Part shown: piece after piece, positions 17,369 to 26,344 of the stretch
How the letters are laid out: each line of letters starts with the position of its first letter
Numbering within the stretch: the stretch's first letter is position 1
Assembly: GCA_031549865.1 (NCBI GenBank)
Contig: JAVBPE010000004.1
Span: 12,616-76,615, forward strand
Direction: 5' to 3'
DNA: 64,000 nucleotides
From: JAVBPE01 sp031549865
Lineage (GTDB): Bacteria > Bacillota_I > Bacilli_A > Acholeplasmatales > Anaeroplasmataceae
Notes under the pieces: generated by a model
Databases searched by the model: none
Told to the model about the DNA's origin: nothing
The model's input: only the letters and a program-made list of their open reading frames with translations
Position numbers and translations under genes: made by a program

Positions 17369-19207
17369 TTACTGCATTAGTTTTTCTTCTTGTTCTTTTT
17401 GGAATTGGTTTCGATATAATTCAAAGTAATAACCTTTAAGGGCTAAAAGTTCTTTATGTGTACCACTTTCAACAACTTTCCCCTCGTCCATTACTAAAAT
17501 AAGATCCGCATTAACGACAGTCGATAAGCGGTGCGCAATCATAAAACTAGTACGTCCTTTTAAAACAACTTCTATAGCTTTTTGGATTAAATACTCAGCC
17601 TTTGTGTCAATAGATGATGTCGCCTCATCTAGTACTAATATTTTAGGACTAGAAATAATTGCTCGAGCAAAAGATATCAATTGTTTCTCACCTAGTGATA
17701 ATTTATTTCCACCTTCACCAACCATTGTATTATAGCCGTTTTCTAGTTTTGAAATAAAGTCATGAGCACTTACCAAAATTGCAGCGTTAATTACTTCCTC
17801 ATCTGTTGCATCTAATTTTCCATATCTGATATTTTCCATTATTGAACCACTAAATAATTGTGGTGTTTGAAGGACATATCCTAAATTAGAGTGTAACCAT
17901 GTAAGTGAACGATCTTTATAATTTTTTCCATCGATAAGAATTTCTCCACTAGTGGGCTCATAGAAACGACAAATTAGATTAACAATAGTTGATTTTCCAC
18001 TTCCGGTATGACCAACTAAAGCGACATTAGATCCTGCTTTAATATGAAGATTAAAGTCATGCAAAACCTGTTCGCCTTTTTCGTACGTAAAACTAACATT
18101 CTTAAATTCTACTTCTCCAATTAATTCTTCAAAATTTTCATATTTAGGCTCAAAAATAGTTCCATATTTTTCTATAACTTCATCTGTATCAATTATTTTT
18201 GGTTTTGCTTCTATTAATGTTATTATTCTTTCAGCAGAAGCTTGTGCTTGTTGGAAGTCTCCTAAAACTCTAGACACTTGCATTACAGGGTCAAAGAATT
18301 TAATAGTGTAATCTACATATAAATATAATGCAGATACTGCAAACGAAGTTTCTAAAACCATAATTCCACCTGCATATAATGTTGCTCCAACACCTGCATA
18401 TCCTAATATAAATATAACGGGACCAAACATTGCTGATATTAATGCTGCATGAAGTGCTGCTTTTTTATATTTGTTTGCTTTAAAATGAAATTCTTCACGA
18501 TTTAAATCTTCAATAACTAAACTTTTAGTTGTTTTACTCCCCATGAATCCTTCATTATAGGCAGCTGTTATTTCACTATTAATCTTTCTAGCATTACGGT
18601 ATGCATAAAGCATTTTACGTCTAAAGAATATCGCAAAAACTAACAATATAGGAAGCAAAATTAAAATGATAACTGCAAGTTTAATGTTTGTAATCATTAA
18701 TACAATTAAAATACCCGTCATTGTAAATAATCCCCATAATAAATCAACACAACCCCATGAGATGATATTAGATAATTTTCTAGCATCACTAGTCATACGG
18801 GCCATAATCCAACCTTGTGGAGTTTGATCAAAATAACTAAATGATAATTGTTGCAATTTTAAATATGCTTCTTTTCTAAGTTCATAAGAAGTGCGGGCTT
18901 CAATAATTCCGCATAATTTTATAAATAACCAAACTGAACCACCATAAAAAAATGTAAATATAATATATAAGCCAATAAATAATGCCACATTATCAAAGCG
19001 GTTAGGATCAGTACTTTCAAAAAATGTCTTTATTCCGTATTGATTTATTAAGGGATAAGTAACATCAAGTACTGCCAGTAGCAATATCGATAATATCAAT
19101 GATATAAAAACTTTTTTATCTTTTAAAACTGTTGTAATAATTTTTTTCCAAGGGTGTAAGTCTTTATTTTGACCTAAATCTTCTTCTTCGAATTGCTTTT
19201 TCATCAA
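17369..19207 (-). CDS. ABC exporter subunit, half-transporter 2 (catalytic Walker B)
   Basis: A 612-residue half-transporter with six membrane helices followed by an ATPase domain. Walker A is GHTGSGKST (near 403), the signature is LSLGEKQ, and Walker B is ILVLDEATSSID with the catalytic Glu present. The signature departs from LSGGQ at the third position. Its partner, encoded just upstream, has a normal signature but lacks the catalytic Glu. This is the pattern of heterodimeric exporters with one working and one degenerate ATP site (BmrCD or TM287/288 type). The start overlaps the partner's stop. The exported substrate is unknown; multidrug efflux is the usual default. Confidence 0.93.
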   Translation of the reverse strand: MMKKQFEEEDLGQNKDLHPWKKIITTVLKDKKVFISLILSILLLAVLDVTYPLINQYGIKTFFESTDPNRFDNVALFIGLYIIFTFFYGGSVWLFIKLCGIIEARTSYELRKEAYLKLQQLSFSYFDQTPQGWIMARMTSDARKLSNIISWGCVDLLWGLFTMTGILIVLMITNIKLAVIILILLPILLVFAIFFRRKMLYAYRNARKINSEITAAYNEGFMGSKTTKSLVIEDLNREEFHFKANKYKKAALHAALISAMFGPVIFILGYAGVGATLYAGGIMVLETSFAVSALYLYVDYTIKFFDPVMQVSRVLGDFQQAQASAERIITLIEAKPKIIDTDEVIEKYGTIFEPKYENFEELIGEVEFKNVSFTYEKGEQVLHDFNLHIKAGSNVALVGHTGSGKSTIVNLICRFYEPTSGEILIDGKNYKDRSLTWLHSNLGYVLQTPQLFSGSIMENIRYGKLDATDEEVINAAILVSAHDFISKLENGYNTMVGEGGNKLSLGEKQLISFARAIISSPKILVLDEATSSIDTKAEYLIQKAIEVVLKGRTSFMIAHRLSTVVNADLILVMDEGKVVESGTHKELLALKGYYFELYRNQFQKEQEEKLMQ

Positions 19208-21024
19208 AACTCACCTCCAAGTAAACTATAAAACTCCTCTTCAAGTTCTCCTTGAATACCCCATAAATCTTTATAAAGTCCATCTAATTTTACTAACTCT
19301 TCATGTGTTCCAATTTGAGAAATAGTTCCATTATCTAAAACTATAATCTTATCAGCTTCTTTAGCCGTAGTTGTTCTATGTGTAATTATAATCATTGTTT
19401 GCTTTTTATCTTTGTTTTTTAAAGCACTGCGAATCATTAAATCAGTTTTAGTATCAAGCGCACTTAATGAATCATCAAAAATAATTATTGGCGATTCATC
19501 TACTAAAATTCTAGCTATCGCTACTCTTTGTTTTTGCCCACCTGATAATGTTGTTCCTTTTTCACCAACTAAAGTATCATAGCCATTTTCAAATTTCATT
19601 ACTTCATCATGAAGTGATGCTATTTTAGATGCACGATGAATTGATGTTTCGTCTTTTGCTTTAGTAGTTATTCCAATATTTTCATAAACTGTTTTAGAAT
19701 ATAAGAATGGATCTTGTAAAACAATTTTAATATTCTTCCTTAAATATCTTTTTTCAATTTCCTTAAGTTCAATACCATCTATTTTTATAGAACCATCATT
19801 ATACTCAAGCATTCTTGTGAGTAAATTACAAATAGTTGATTTTCCACTTCCAGTCTTACCAACTATAGCAATAGTTTCACCAGCATTTATATTAAATGAA
19901 ATACCATTTAATAATGATTTGTTGTCGTCATCAAATTTAAACTTAACATTTTTAAACTCTATATTGCCATTAATTTGTGGCATAAGTGTGCCATTATCGA
20001 TGAACTCTGATGGTTCTTCTAACACTTCTTCTATTCTTCCTAAAGCAACTATCGTTTTACCGAACTCAGCTATAATTCTACCCAATCCTCTTATTGGCCA
20101 AATAAGCATTCCCATTAATAGTAGACAGGCAGTAATATCCCCAACGTCTACTAAGCCTTGTTTCGCCAAGATAATACCTACGCTAAATGTTAATACATAT
20201 TGTAGCATTACCATTCCATCACTACTACCCCAATATATCGCCATCATATTTGAGAATTTTTGAATTGAATCAGAATAACTTTTATTCGCTTTATCCATTT
20301 TTTCAAATTCAAATTTTTCATTTGAGAAAGCTCTAACTACTCTTGAAGAATTCACATTTTCTTGAATAATTGTTGTCATATTACTTTCTAAATCTTCAAT
20401 ACGTTTAAATGTACGATAAACATATTTAAAATAAATAACTGAAGATATTCCAGAAATAGGTACTATAATTAAACTTACCCACATTAATGTGGGATTTATT
20501 TTATATACTTGCATTGCCCCTATAAAAATAGTGAAAAATATATTAAATAAATCTGGAAGCTTTCCTGAAAAGAATCCACTTGATGTATCTATATCAGAAG
20601 TTGATCTTTGGATTAAATCTCCGGTATCTACTCTATTATGATATGTATATGATAAATCTCCAATATGATCATATAGATTAATCCTCATATCATTTGCTAT
20701 TTTTTCTGTTAAAAAACCAGTTAAATAGTTATTTATAAAACGCAAAATTGATCTTACAGCTTGAAGTGCAATCATTGATGATGCTACTATTAAAATCACT
20801 TGTATTATATCTGTGTAATTATCATAAAAGTTAGTTAACCATTTTGGTAAATTAACATTTAAATCCTCATTCCTTAGCAGCTTAAATACATATTGAACAA
20901 AAAGCGGAAGGTAAGAATATAACCATTGCAATAATGCATTTAAACCAATGATTAAGAAAATATAAAGTATATATTTTTTACCCCACTTATATAAATTTTT
21001 TAATCCTTTCATAAAATCCTCCAA
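19204..21024 (-). CDS. ABC exporter subunit, half-transporter 1 (degenerate Walker B)
   Basis: A 606-residue half-transporter with an N-terminal membrane domain and an ATPase domain. Walker A is GKTGSGKST (near 400) and the signature is LSGGQKQR. Walker B reads IIIFDDSLSALD, so Asp replaces the catalytic Glu. Together with the non-standard signature of the second subunit, this places both defects in the same composite ATP site, as expected for an asymmetric heterodimer. The likely start is the ATG at 21024, preceded by ATGAAAGG-type coding with GGAGG upstream; an internal Met at codon 5 (21012) is also possible. It lies just beyond a terminator that follows the Lrp gene. Confidence 0.92.
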   Translation of the reverse strand: MEDFMKGLKNLYKWGKKYILYIFLIIGLNALLQWLYSYLPLFVQYVFKLLRNEDLNVNLPKWLTNFYDNYTDIIQVILIVASSMIALQAVRSILRFINNYLTGFLTEKIANDMRINLYDHIGDLSYTYHNRVDTGDLIQRSTSDIDTSSGFFSGKLPDLFNIFFTIFIGAMQVYKINPTLMWVSLIIVPISGISSVIYFKYVYRTFKRIEDLESNMTTIIQENVNSSRVVRAFSNEKFEFEKMDKANKSYSDSIQKFSNMMAIYWGSSDGMVMLQYVLTFSVGIILAKQGLVDVGDITACLLLMGMLIWPIRGLGRIIAEFGKTIVALGRIEEVLEEPSEFIDNGTLMPQINGNIEFKNVKFKFDDDNKSLLNGISFNINAGETIAIVGKTGSGKSTICNLLTRMLEYNDGSIKIDGIELKEIEKRYLRKNIKIVLQDPFLYSKTVYENIGITTKAKDETSIHRASKIASLHDEVMKFENGYDTLVGEKGTTLSGGQKQRVAIARILVDESPIIIFDDSLSALDTKTDLMIRSALKNKDKKQTMIIITHRTTTAKEADKIIVLDNGTISQIGTHEELVKLDGLYKDLWGIQGELEEEFYSLLGGEF

Positions 21025-21051
21025 AAAAAATAAGGGCCAAATATGACCCTT
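21023..21051 (-). terminator. Terminator between the Lrp gene and the ABC exporter genes
   Basis: AAGGGTC pairs with GGCCCTT (one G-U pair), followed by TTTTTTTT, on the minus strand. It starts right at the Lrp stop and its T-tract touches the exporter ribosome site. It probably reduces rather than abolishes readthrough, since I see no separate exporter promoter in the 27-base gap. Confidence 0.7.
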
Positions 21052-21522
21052 TTAATCTAACGGTATAGTATTTGTTTGTTTATCCACACCGATGACCATA
21101 GAAGTTTCAACATTGCTAACTCCAGGAACAGCCATAATTTTATCAATAACAAAGTCACGATAAAACTTTAGGTCGTATGCTACAATTTTTAATAAAAATG
21201 AAGCATCACCTGTAATGGTATAACACTCAACAATTTGAGGAATACGATTAGTTTCGTCTATAAATCTTGAAGATGTCTCACGGTTACATGGCGATAATAC
21301 TACTTTGGCAAATGCAGTAACTTGGTATCCAATCTTCTTTTCATCTATAATAGTCGTAAATTTTTTTATTACAGCTTGTTCTTTTAAATTTTTCGTACGT
21401 AATAAACAAGATGATGGTGCTAAGCCGATTTTTTCTGATAATTCTTTATTAGAAATTGAGCCATCTTCTTGTAATAAACGTAATATTTCTTTATCAAATT
21501 TATCTAATACTATATCTGACAT
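21052..21522 (-). CDS. Lrp/AsnC-family transcriptional regulator
   Basis: A 156-residue regulator. The N-terminal helix-turn-helix is seen in LDKFDKEILRLLQEDGSISNKELSEKIGLAPSSCL, and the C-terminal alpha/beta RAM domain in VVLSPCNRETSSRF through VVECYTITGDASFLLKI. Lrp/AsnC proteins bind amino acids or related effectors and control transport and amino-acid genes. The neighbouring exporter operon begins immediately downstream, and a threonine-aldolase-like gene lies upstream, so either could be a target. The target set cannot be read from sequence. The length is normal and the start has GGGAGGTG upstream. Confidence 0.93.
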   Translation of the reverse strand: MSDIVLDKFDKEILRLLQEDGSISNKELSEKIGLAPSSCLLRTKNLKEQAVIKKFTTIIDEKKIGYQVTAFAKVVLSPCNRETSSRFIDETNRIPQIVECYTITGDASFLLKIVAYDLKFYRDFVIDKIMAVPGVSNVETSMVIGVDKQTNTIPLD

Positions 21523-21638
21523 GTAGACACCTCCCTTTCGTATAAATTAAGATAATTATACCACAATCTATTATGTAAGTAAATATAACAACCGAATAAA
21601 ATACAATGAAAACTTATATTTTTCGTACATTATTCAAT

Positions 21639-22667
21639 CTAAATTTTGGTTTTAATATATAATATAAAGTTTTTGCATGTATCTATTTTAGTGTCAAATG
21701 ACGTGCAAAATCTTATTACACTTTCTTCATTATTTAAGCGCTCTATAATTTCAAAACCATAATCTTCTTTAATTTCATTAATTAGTTTATCCTTAAATAT
21801 CGGAAATATTTGATTTGTGCTTGAATTACTATAAAACTTAAAGCCTAAATTTTTCAGTTCTGTTTCTAAATAATTTGCACATTCATTTTCGTGACGACCT
21901 ATTTCAAAAAATAAATCATCTTCAAATAACACTTCATAACCAATACTGCAGGCATAACCTTTTGATAACATTGCCCCGTGATGCTTAATATTATATCTAA
22001 ATTCTTTTTTTAACTCATCGTTAATTAATACTAATGCTTCTCCCATGAAGTTTCCATGCTTAGTTCCACCAATATAGAACGCATCTGTAAGATTTGCTAA
22101 ATCATTTAGCGTTATATCATTATCTATACTTGATAAGGCAGAACCTAATCTCGCCCCATCCATATATAAATATAACCCTAAATCTTTACAAGTTTTATTT
22201 ATCTCAATAAGTTCCGATTTCCTATATATAGTTCCCACTTCTGTAGAATTAGAAATATATACCATTTTAGGTTTAACCATATGGCAGTCTGCATGTAGCT
22301 TACATACATTTTTTATTTCATCTACAGTTATTTTACCAGCTATTCCCTTAGTAACTAAACACTTATGCCCTACACCTTCAATTGCGCCTGTCTCATGAAC
22401 ATTAATATGTCCGCTATCTACACATATAACAGCTTCAAAATTTTTAAGTGCACTTGAAATCATTACCATATTAGTTTGTGTTCCACCAACTAAAAAATGA
22501 ATATCGCATCTTTCATAATCCATTTTTTCTTTAATTAATCTAGTCGCATTTTCGGTATGTCTATCTAATCCATAACCTATATTTTGTTCATATCCTATAT
22601 CTAATAATCTCTTTATTATTTTTTCATGGGCAAAGCATGAATAATCATTTGTAAATCTATAAATCAT
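21639..22667 (-). CDS. Threonine aldolase / beta-eliminating lyase family PLP enzyme
   Basis: A 342-residue PLP enzyme (346 if the GTG at 22679 is used). I prefer the ATG at 22667 because the family begins with a short M-x-x-F-x-NDYS motif, here MIYRFTNDYS, and because AGAAAG lies a workable distance upstream. Other landmarks are FLVGGTQTN near 60, HVETGAIE-like HETGAIEG near 86, YMDGARLG near 170 and the PLP Lys in YIGGTKHGN near 200. The family cleaves threonine or allo-threonine to glycine and acetaldehyde. Some members act on other substrates, so the exact reaction is open. It starts 21 bases after the hybrid kinase stop. Confidence 0.87.
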   Translation of the reverse strand: MIYRFTNDYSCFAHEKIIKRLLDIGYEQNIGYGLDRHTENATRLIKEKMDYERCDIHFLVGGTQTNMVMISSALKNFEAVICVDSGHINVHETGAIEGVGHKCLVTKGIAGKITVDEIKNVCKLHADCHMVKPKMVYISNSTEVGTIYRKSELIEINKTCKDLGLYLYMDGARLGSALSSIDNDITLNDLANLTDAFYIGGTKHGNFMGEALVLINDELKKEFRYNIKHHGAMLSKGYACSIGYEVLFEDDLFFEIGRHENECANYLETELKNLGFKFYSNSSTNQIFPIFKDKLINEIKEDYGFEIIERLNNEESVIRFCTSFDTKIDTCKNFILYIKTKI

Positions 22668-22688
22668 ATCTATATACACTTTCTTTTT

Positions 22689-25397
22689 TTATTTAACATG
22701 TTTTAATATTTTAGCCATTAATTCTTTACTATCAACAGGCTTTTTAATATGTTCAACCATTCCCGCATTAAAACATGCCTCTTCATCTTCTTTAAAGGCA
22801 TTAGCAGTCATAGCTAAAATTGGTATTATTTTTTTATCTTTTCTTTTTACATTCAATATGTGCTTTGTAGCCTCAAGACCTCCCATAATTGGCATTTGTA
22901 AATCCATTATAATAAGATCAAATGCCTCAGGATTATCCTTATAAGTGTTTAAAGCTGTAAGTCCATTTTCAGCCTCAATAATCCTTGCCCCAGTATCTTC
23001 TAAAAATATTTTTATAATTTCACGATTAATTTCAATATCTTCGACTAATAAAATGCTCTTATCAATAAGTGGAATTTCTTCATTATTATAAATGATATCT
23101 TTATATACTTCATTCCCAACAATTTGATTCAATAATAACGTTAATTCGTTTGAGAAAAAAGGTTTTGGTAAAAAATATTTTATGTGTTCCCTAGAATTTA
23201 GGCAAAAAATAAATTCTTCGTTACAAGCTGATATTAAAACTATATTAAGTTCTTTGGAAGTATTATCTGATATTATTTTTGCAGCTTCCAATCCGTCTAT
23301 ATCATCAAATAAATAATCTAGGAAAATGGCTTTATAGTCATTCTTTTCAATTAATTTGATACCTTCATAAATATCTTTTGCGGTATCATATTTTATTTTT
23401 CTTTTATCAAACTCAAGGCACATTTGTAACATATCATCGATATTGTTATCAATAATTAAAATATTAAAATCGATATTTAAATCATTAACTTCATCTTTAT
23501 TTAATGTTCCATTTTGCATAATAATATTTATTATGAAAGTTGAACCCTCATTTAGCTTACTTATAACTTCAATATTTCCATTCATAAGTTTAGTAATTTT
23601 ATTAGAAATCGCAAGTCCTAAACCGGTTCCACCAAATTTAACTGATATATTACTGTCAGCTTGAGTAAATGGTTTAAAAACGCTCTTTATATGTTCTTCA
23701 GTCATTCCAATTCCTTGATCTTTAACAGAAATTTTTAAAGAAACGTCATTTTTATTAATTCCTACTAATGTAAAATCAATATATATATTCGTATTATCTT
23801 CAGAAAATTTGACTGCATTAGATAATATATTCATTAATACTTGTGAGAATCTTGTAGCGTCACCGATTAAATATCTTGGAATTTTATTATCATAATTTAT
23901 AATTAATTCTTGACGTTTTTTTATACTACTTATAGAAATCATTTCCATAACAGAATGAATAACTTCTTGAAAATCAAATTCTTCTAAAACTAATTCCATT
24001 TTTCCTGATTCAATTTTAGAAATATCCAAAATATCATTTATTATGCTAAGCAAATGATCTGAGGAATTTTTTGCAGTTGATAAGCATTTTTTTATTCTTC
24101 CGATATCATCTGATAATAATGCAATATCAATCATACTCATAAGTGCATTCATAGGTGTACGTATCTCATGACTCATACTTGATAAGAACTGACTTTTTGC
24201 ACTATTAGCTAGCAAAGCTTCATCTTTAAGTTTTATTAATTTTTCCTTCGCTTCATTCATCGCAATAGCTCCAGCTATTACAGAAGATGTAATAGTCGCA
24301 ATATGGCAATCTTGAATACTCCACGATGCATAATCATTAATGCATATATAAAGCATAATTCCAATACATTTACCTTCAACCATCAAAGGAATATAAAGGG
24401 TACTCTTTGCCCCAAAATTAAGTTTTGGAAACTGCTTATATCTTAATGTATTATTTGCTTCAAATAAATAAGGAACACTTATTATTTGATCATATAGTTC
24501 TTGTATTTCTTCAATTTCAAAACAATTTCCTTTTGTTTTTTTAAATTTTTCGTTATTAATAATTTCATAACGACATTTAATGATGTCGTCTTCTTTCATA
24601 TATATAGCAATTTTATCAGGATGTAAGAAATCTTGTAATTGTTCTAATGCTTTCCCCATTAAATCATCAAGTTCATAAAATGTATTAAACATTAAAGAAA
24701 AATCTGATAAGAATTTATGTGTACGTAGCTGTTCTGCAAGTAATTTTTCTTGAGCCAACCTTTTTGATGCATCTTCCATTTTTGAAGCAATCGCAATAAT
24801 TTTACTATTATCATCAAAAATAGGAAACATGCTATGGTCAATTAAAATTGAATCACCTTGTTTATTGCATAAATTTGTAACGCCTTTCCAACTTACACCA
24901 TTTGAAGTTTTAAGAAAGGCTTCGTTTAATAAAGGAATATATTCTGCACTAAACAAAGAATAAAAAAGAATATTTGAACTGCCATAATATTCAGATAAAC
25001 TAAAATTATTATAAATTATATTTCTATGCAAATCATAAACACATATATAAGAACCAGAACTTTCAATAATCATTCTTTGCCAATTAGATGTTTTTTCAAC
25101 TTCTTTTAATTCAGATATATCTTCTAAAATTAAGCCATAACTATCATTTTTCTTAAATATTCTATATTTAAATAATAAACTGTCATTTAATCTATTTATT
25201 AAATCTATTTCTCCCGTGCACTCTACTATGCTATTATTTCTTCTAATTATTAAATTCTGAAAATCTAATATTTTCTTTTTGCCAAAAACTTCTAAAAAAG
25301 CATTATTTGCAAAATTAATTTCTAATGCGTCATTAAAAATACAAAATAAAGATTTTGTATTATCTATAAATGATTTCAAAATGTCCTCATTATTCAT
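22689..25397 (-). CDS. Soluble hybrid sensor histidine kinase with PAS, GAF and two receiver domains
   Basis: A 902-residue protein with no membrane helix. In order it has two PAS-like regions (about 1-100 and 108-215), a GAF domain (about 230-385), HisKA with SHEIRTPMNAL (His410), an ATPase domain with DQGIGM and GGTGLGLAIS (near 590), and two receivers. Receiver 1 (about 645-765) has Asp694 in IFLDYLF and is the more divergent. Receiver 2 (about 780-900) has IIMDLQMPIMGG (Asp832) and the KKP Lys near 885, and looks fully functional. No Hpt domain or output regulator is next to it. A threonine-aldolase-like gene follows 21 bases on. Confidence 0.93.
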   Translation of the reverse strand: MNNEDILKSFIDNTKSLFCIFNDALEINFANNAFLEVFGKKKILDFQNLIIRRNNSIVECTGEIDLINRLNDSLLFKYRIFKKNDSYGLILEDISELKEVEKTSNWQRMIIESSGSYICVYDLHRNIIYNNFSLSEYYGSSNILFYSLFSAEYIPLLNEAFLKTSNGVSWKGVTNLCNKQGDSILIDHSMFPIFDDNSKIIAIASKMEDASKRLAQEKLLAEQLRTHKFLSDFSLMFNTFYELDDLMGKALEQLQDFLHPDKIAIYMKEDDIIKCRYEIINNEKFKKTKGNCFEIEEIQELYDQIISVPYLFEANNTLRYKQFPKLNFGAKSTLYIPLMVEGKCIGIMLYICINDYASWSIQDCHIATITSSVIAGAIAMNEAKEKLIKLKDEALLANSAKSQFLSSMSHEIRTPMNALMSMIDIALLSDDIGRIKKCLSTAKNSSDHLLSIINDILDISKIESGKMELVLEEFDFQEVIHSVMEMISISSIKKRQELIINYDNKIPRYLIGDATRFSQVLMNILSNAVKFSEDNTNIYIDFTLVGINKNDVSLKISVKDQGIGMTEEHIKSVFKPFTQADSNISVKFGGTGLGLAISNKITKLMNGNIEVISKLNEGSTFIINIIMQNGTLNKDEVNDLNIDFNILIIDNNIDDMLQMCLEFDKRKIKYDTAKDIYEGIKLIEKNDYKAIFLDYLFDDIDGLEAAKIISDNTSKELNIVLISACNEEFIFCLNSREHIKYFLPKPFFSNELTLLLNQIVGNEVYKDIIYNNEEIPLIDKSILLVEDIEINREIIKIFLEDTGARIIEAENGLTALNTYKDNPEAFDLIIMDLQMPIMGGLEATKHILNVKRKDKKIIPILAMTANAFKEDEEACFNAGMVEHIKKPVDSKELMAKILKHVK

Positions 25398-25714
25398 ATT
25401 ATCACTCTTTTCAATGTCTCTTTTACATTATTATAATATAAATATCATATTTTTGATAGTTCTAATTTAAAAAAGTGAACAATTTAAACTCGTACGGGTA
25501 TTATTTTATTTGAGTTATAAAATATTTATTAACAATATCTTTATAATGATTAGTAAAAACATCACCAAAACGGTGTGATTACATATTAAACTCCTTTCTA
25601 ACTTAATGTTTTTACCTAATGCTAACCTTAGACACTTAGATTTTACTAGGGACATTAGACACTATGTGTCCGCGTACTAAGAAAGTTATATAAATTTTGA
25701 AATTTTTGCGTAAA
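25398..25714. other. Intergenic stretch with short repeats
   Basis: A 317-base stretch without a supportable gene. It probably holds the kinase promoter on its left side. Its right half contains two copies of TTAGACACT 27 bases apart and a compact palindrome (see the repeat at 25628-25671), which may be a relic of an insertion-sequence end. Confidence 0.45.
25628..25671. repeat. Paired TTAGACACT repeats with nested palindrome
   Basis: TTAGACACT occurs at 25628-25636 and again at 25655-25663. The second copy is inside GGACA...TGTCC (25650-25671), which itself holds GACAC-TAT-GTGTC. The arrangement is not explained by the flanking genes and could be a mobile-element end; no transposase gene is nearby. 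Confidence 0.4.
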
Positions 25715-25748
25715 AAAAGAAGTTAACTTTTTATCGTTAACTTCTTTT
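25715..25748 (-). terminator. Terminator after the possible Rhs immunity gene
   Basis: AAAAGAAGTTAAC pairs with GTTAACTTCTTTT over a short loop and is followed by TTTT on the minus strand, 36 bases past the stop of the 177-residue gene. The plus strand is also T-rich after the stem, so it may work both ways. Confidence 0.8.
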
Positions 25749-25783
25749 ATAACTTAATTTAACTATTTTTTACTTACTGAATG

Positions 25784-26317
25784 TTATTTCTCTTTTTTCT
25801 TAGATTTAGAATTAATACTCACTATTAGTTCATCAATACTCTGCTCTGACAATCCACCACGGGCCTTAATCATTTTAAGAATTATTTTTATTTGCTTTTT
25901 TGAAAAATGAGTTATAAACATTTCTCTTGTTTTCCCATCAGTACATTCATATACAAAATAAAAATATAATGTTTGAAATTTTACAGTGCACGTCAATATT
26001 TGACTACAATCTATCTCGATTTTTTTGTTTTGTATTTGATAGACTTTAGGTGCAATAATCATTTTATCAGTAAATGTTATTTTAAATAGAATTCTCCTTA
26101 AAAAGAGTAGTATCATCGCAGTTGATATTGGCAATAAAACAATAAATTGAATTAAACCATTATTCAATGGAATTATATCAAATATTTTCATTGGCTTATC
26201 ATTTATTAATAATACAAAAGGAAGTATTAAAAAAAGTAGCATAAATGTAATCATTAAAATTACAGCAAACATATATACAGGATTTTTTGGATACATATTA
26301 ATTTTTTTGTTTTTCAT
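25784..26317 (-). CDS. Two-helix membrane protein next to an Rhs tip; possible immunity protein
   Basis: A 177-residue protein with two membrane helices (about 12-35 and 50-70) followed by a soluble domain of about 100 residues with a beta-rich, PH-like look (KIEIDCSQILTCTVKFQTLYFYF). I do not recognise the family. It lies 27 bases downstream of a broken Rhs C-terminal tip on the same strand. In Rhs and other polymorphic toxins this is where the immunity gene sits, so immunity is a reasonable guess, and a membrane immunity protein would suit a membrane-acting toxin. An unrelated membrane protein is also possible. Confidence 0.6.
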   Translation of the reverse strand: MKNKKINMYPKNPVYMFAVILMITFMLLFLILPFVLLINDKPMKIFDIIPLNNGLIQFIVLLPISTAMILLFLRRILFKITFTDKMIIAPKVYQIQNKKIEIDCSQILTCTVKFQTLYFYFVYECTDGKTREMFITHFSKKQIKIILKMIKARGGLSEQSIDELIVSINSKSKKKEK

Positions 26318-26344
26318 TGCTCTTTATTTTTCCTCCTTAGAAAC

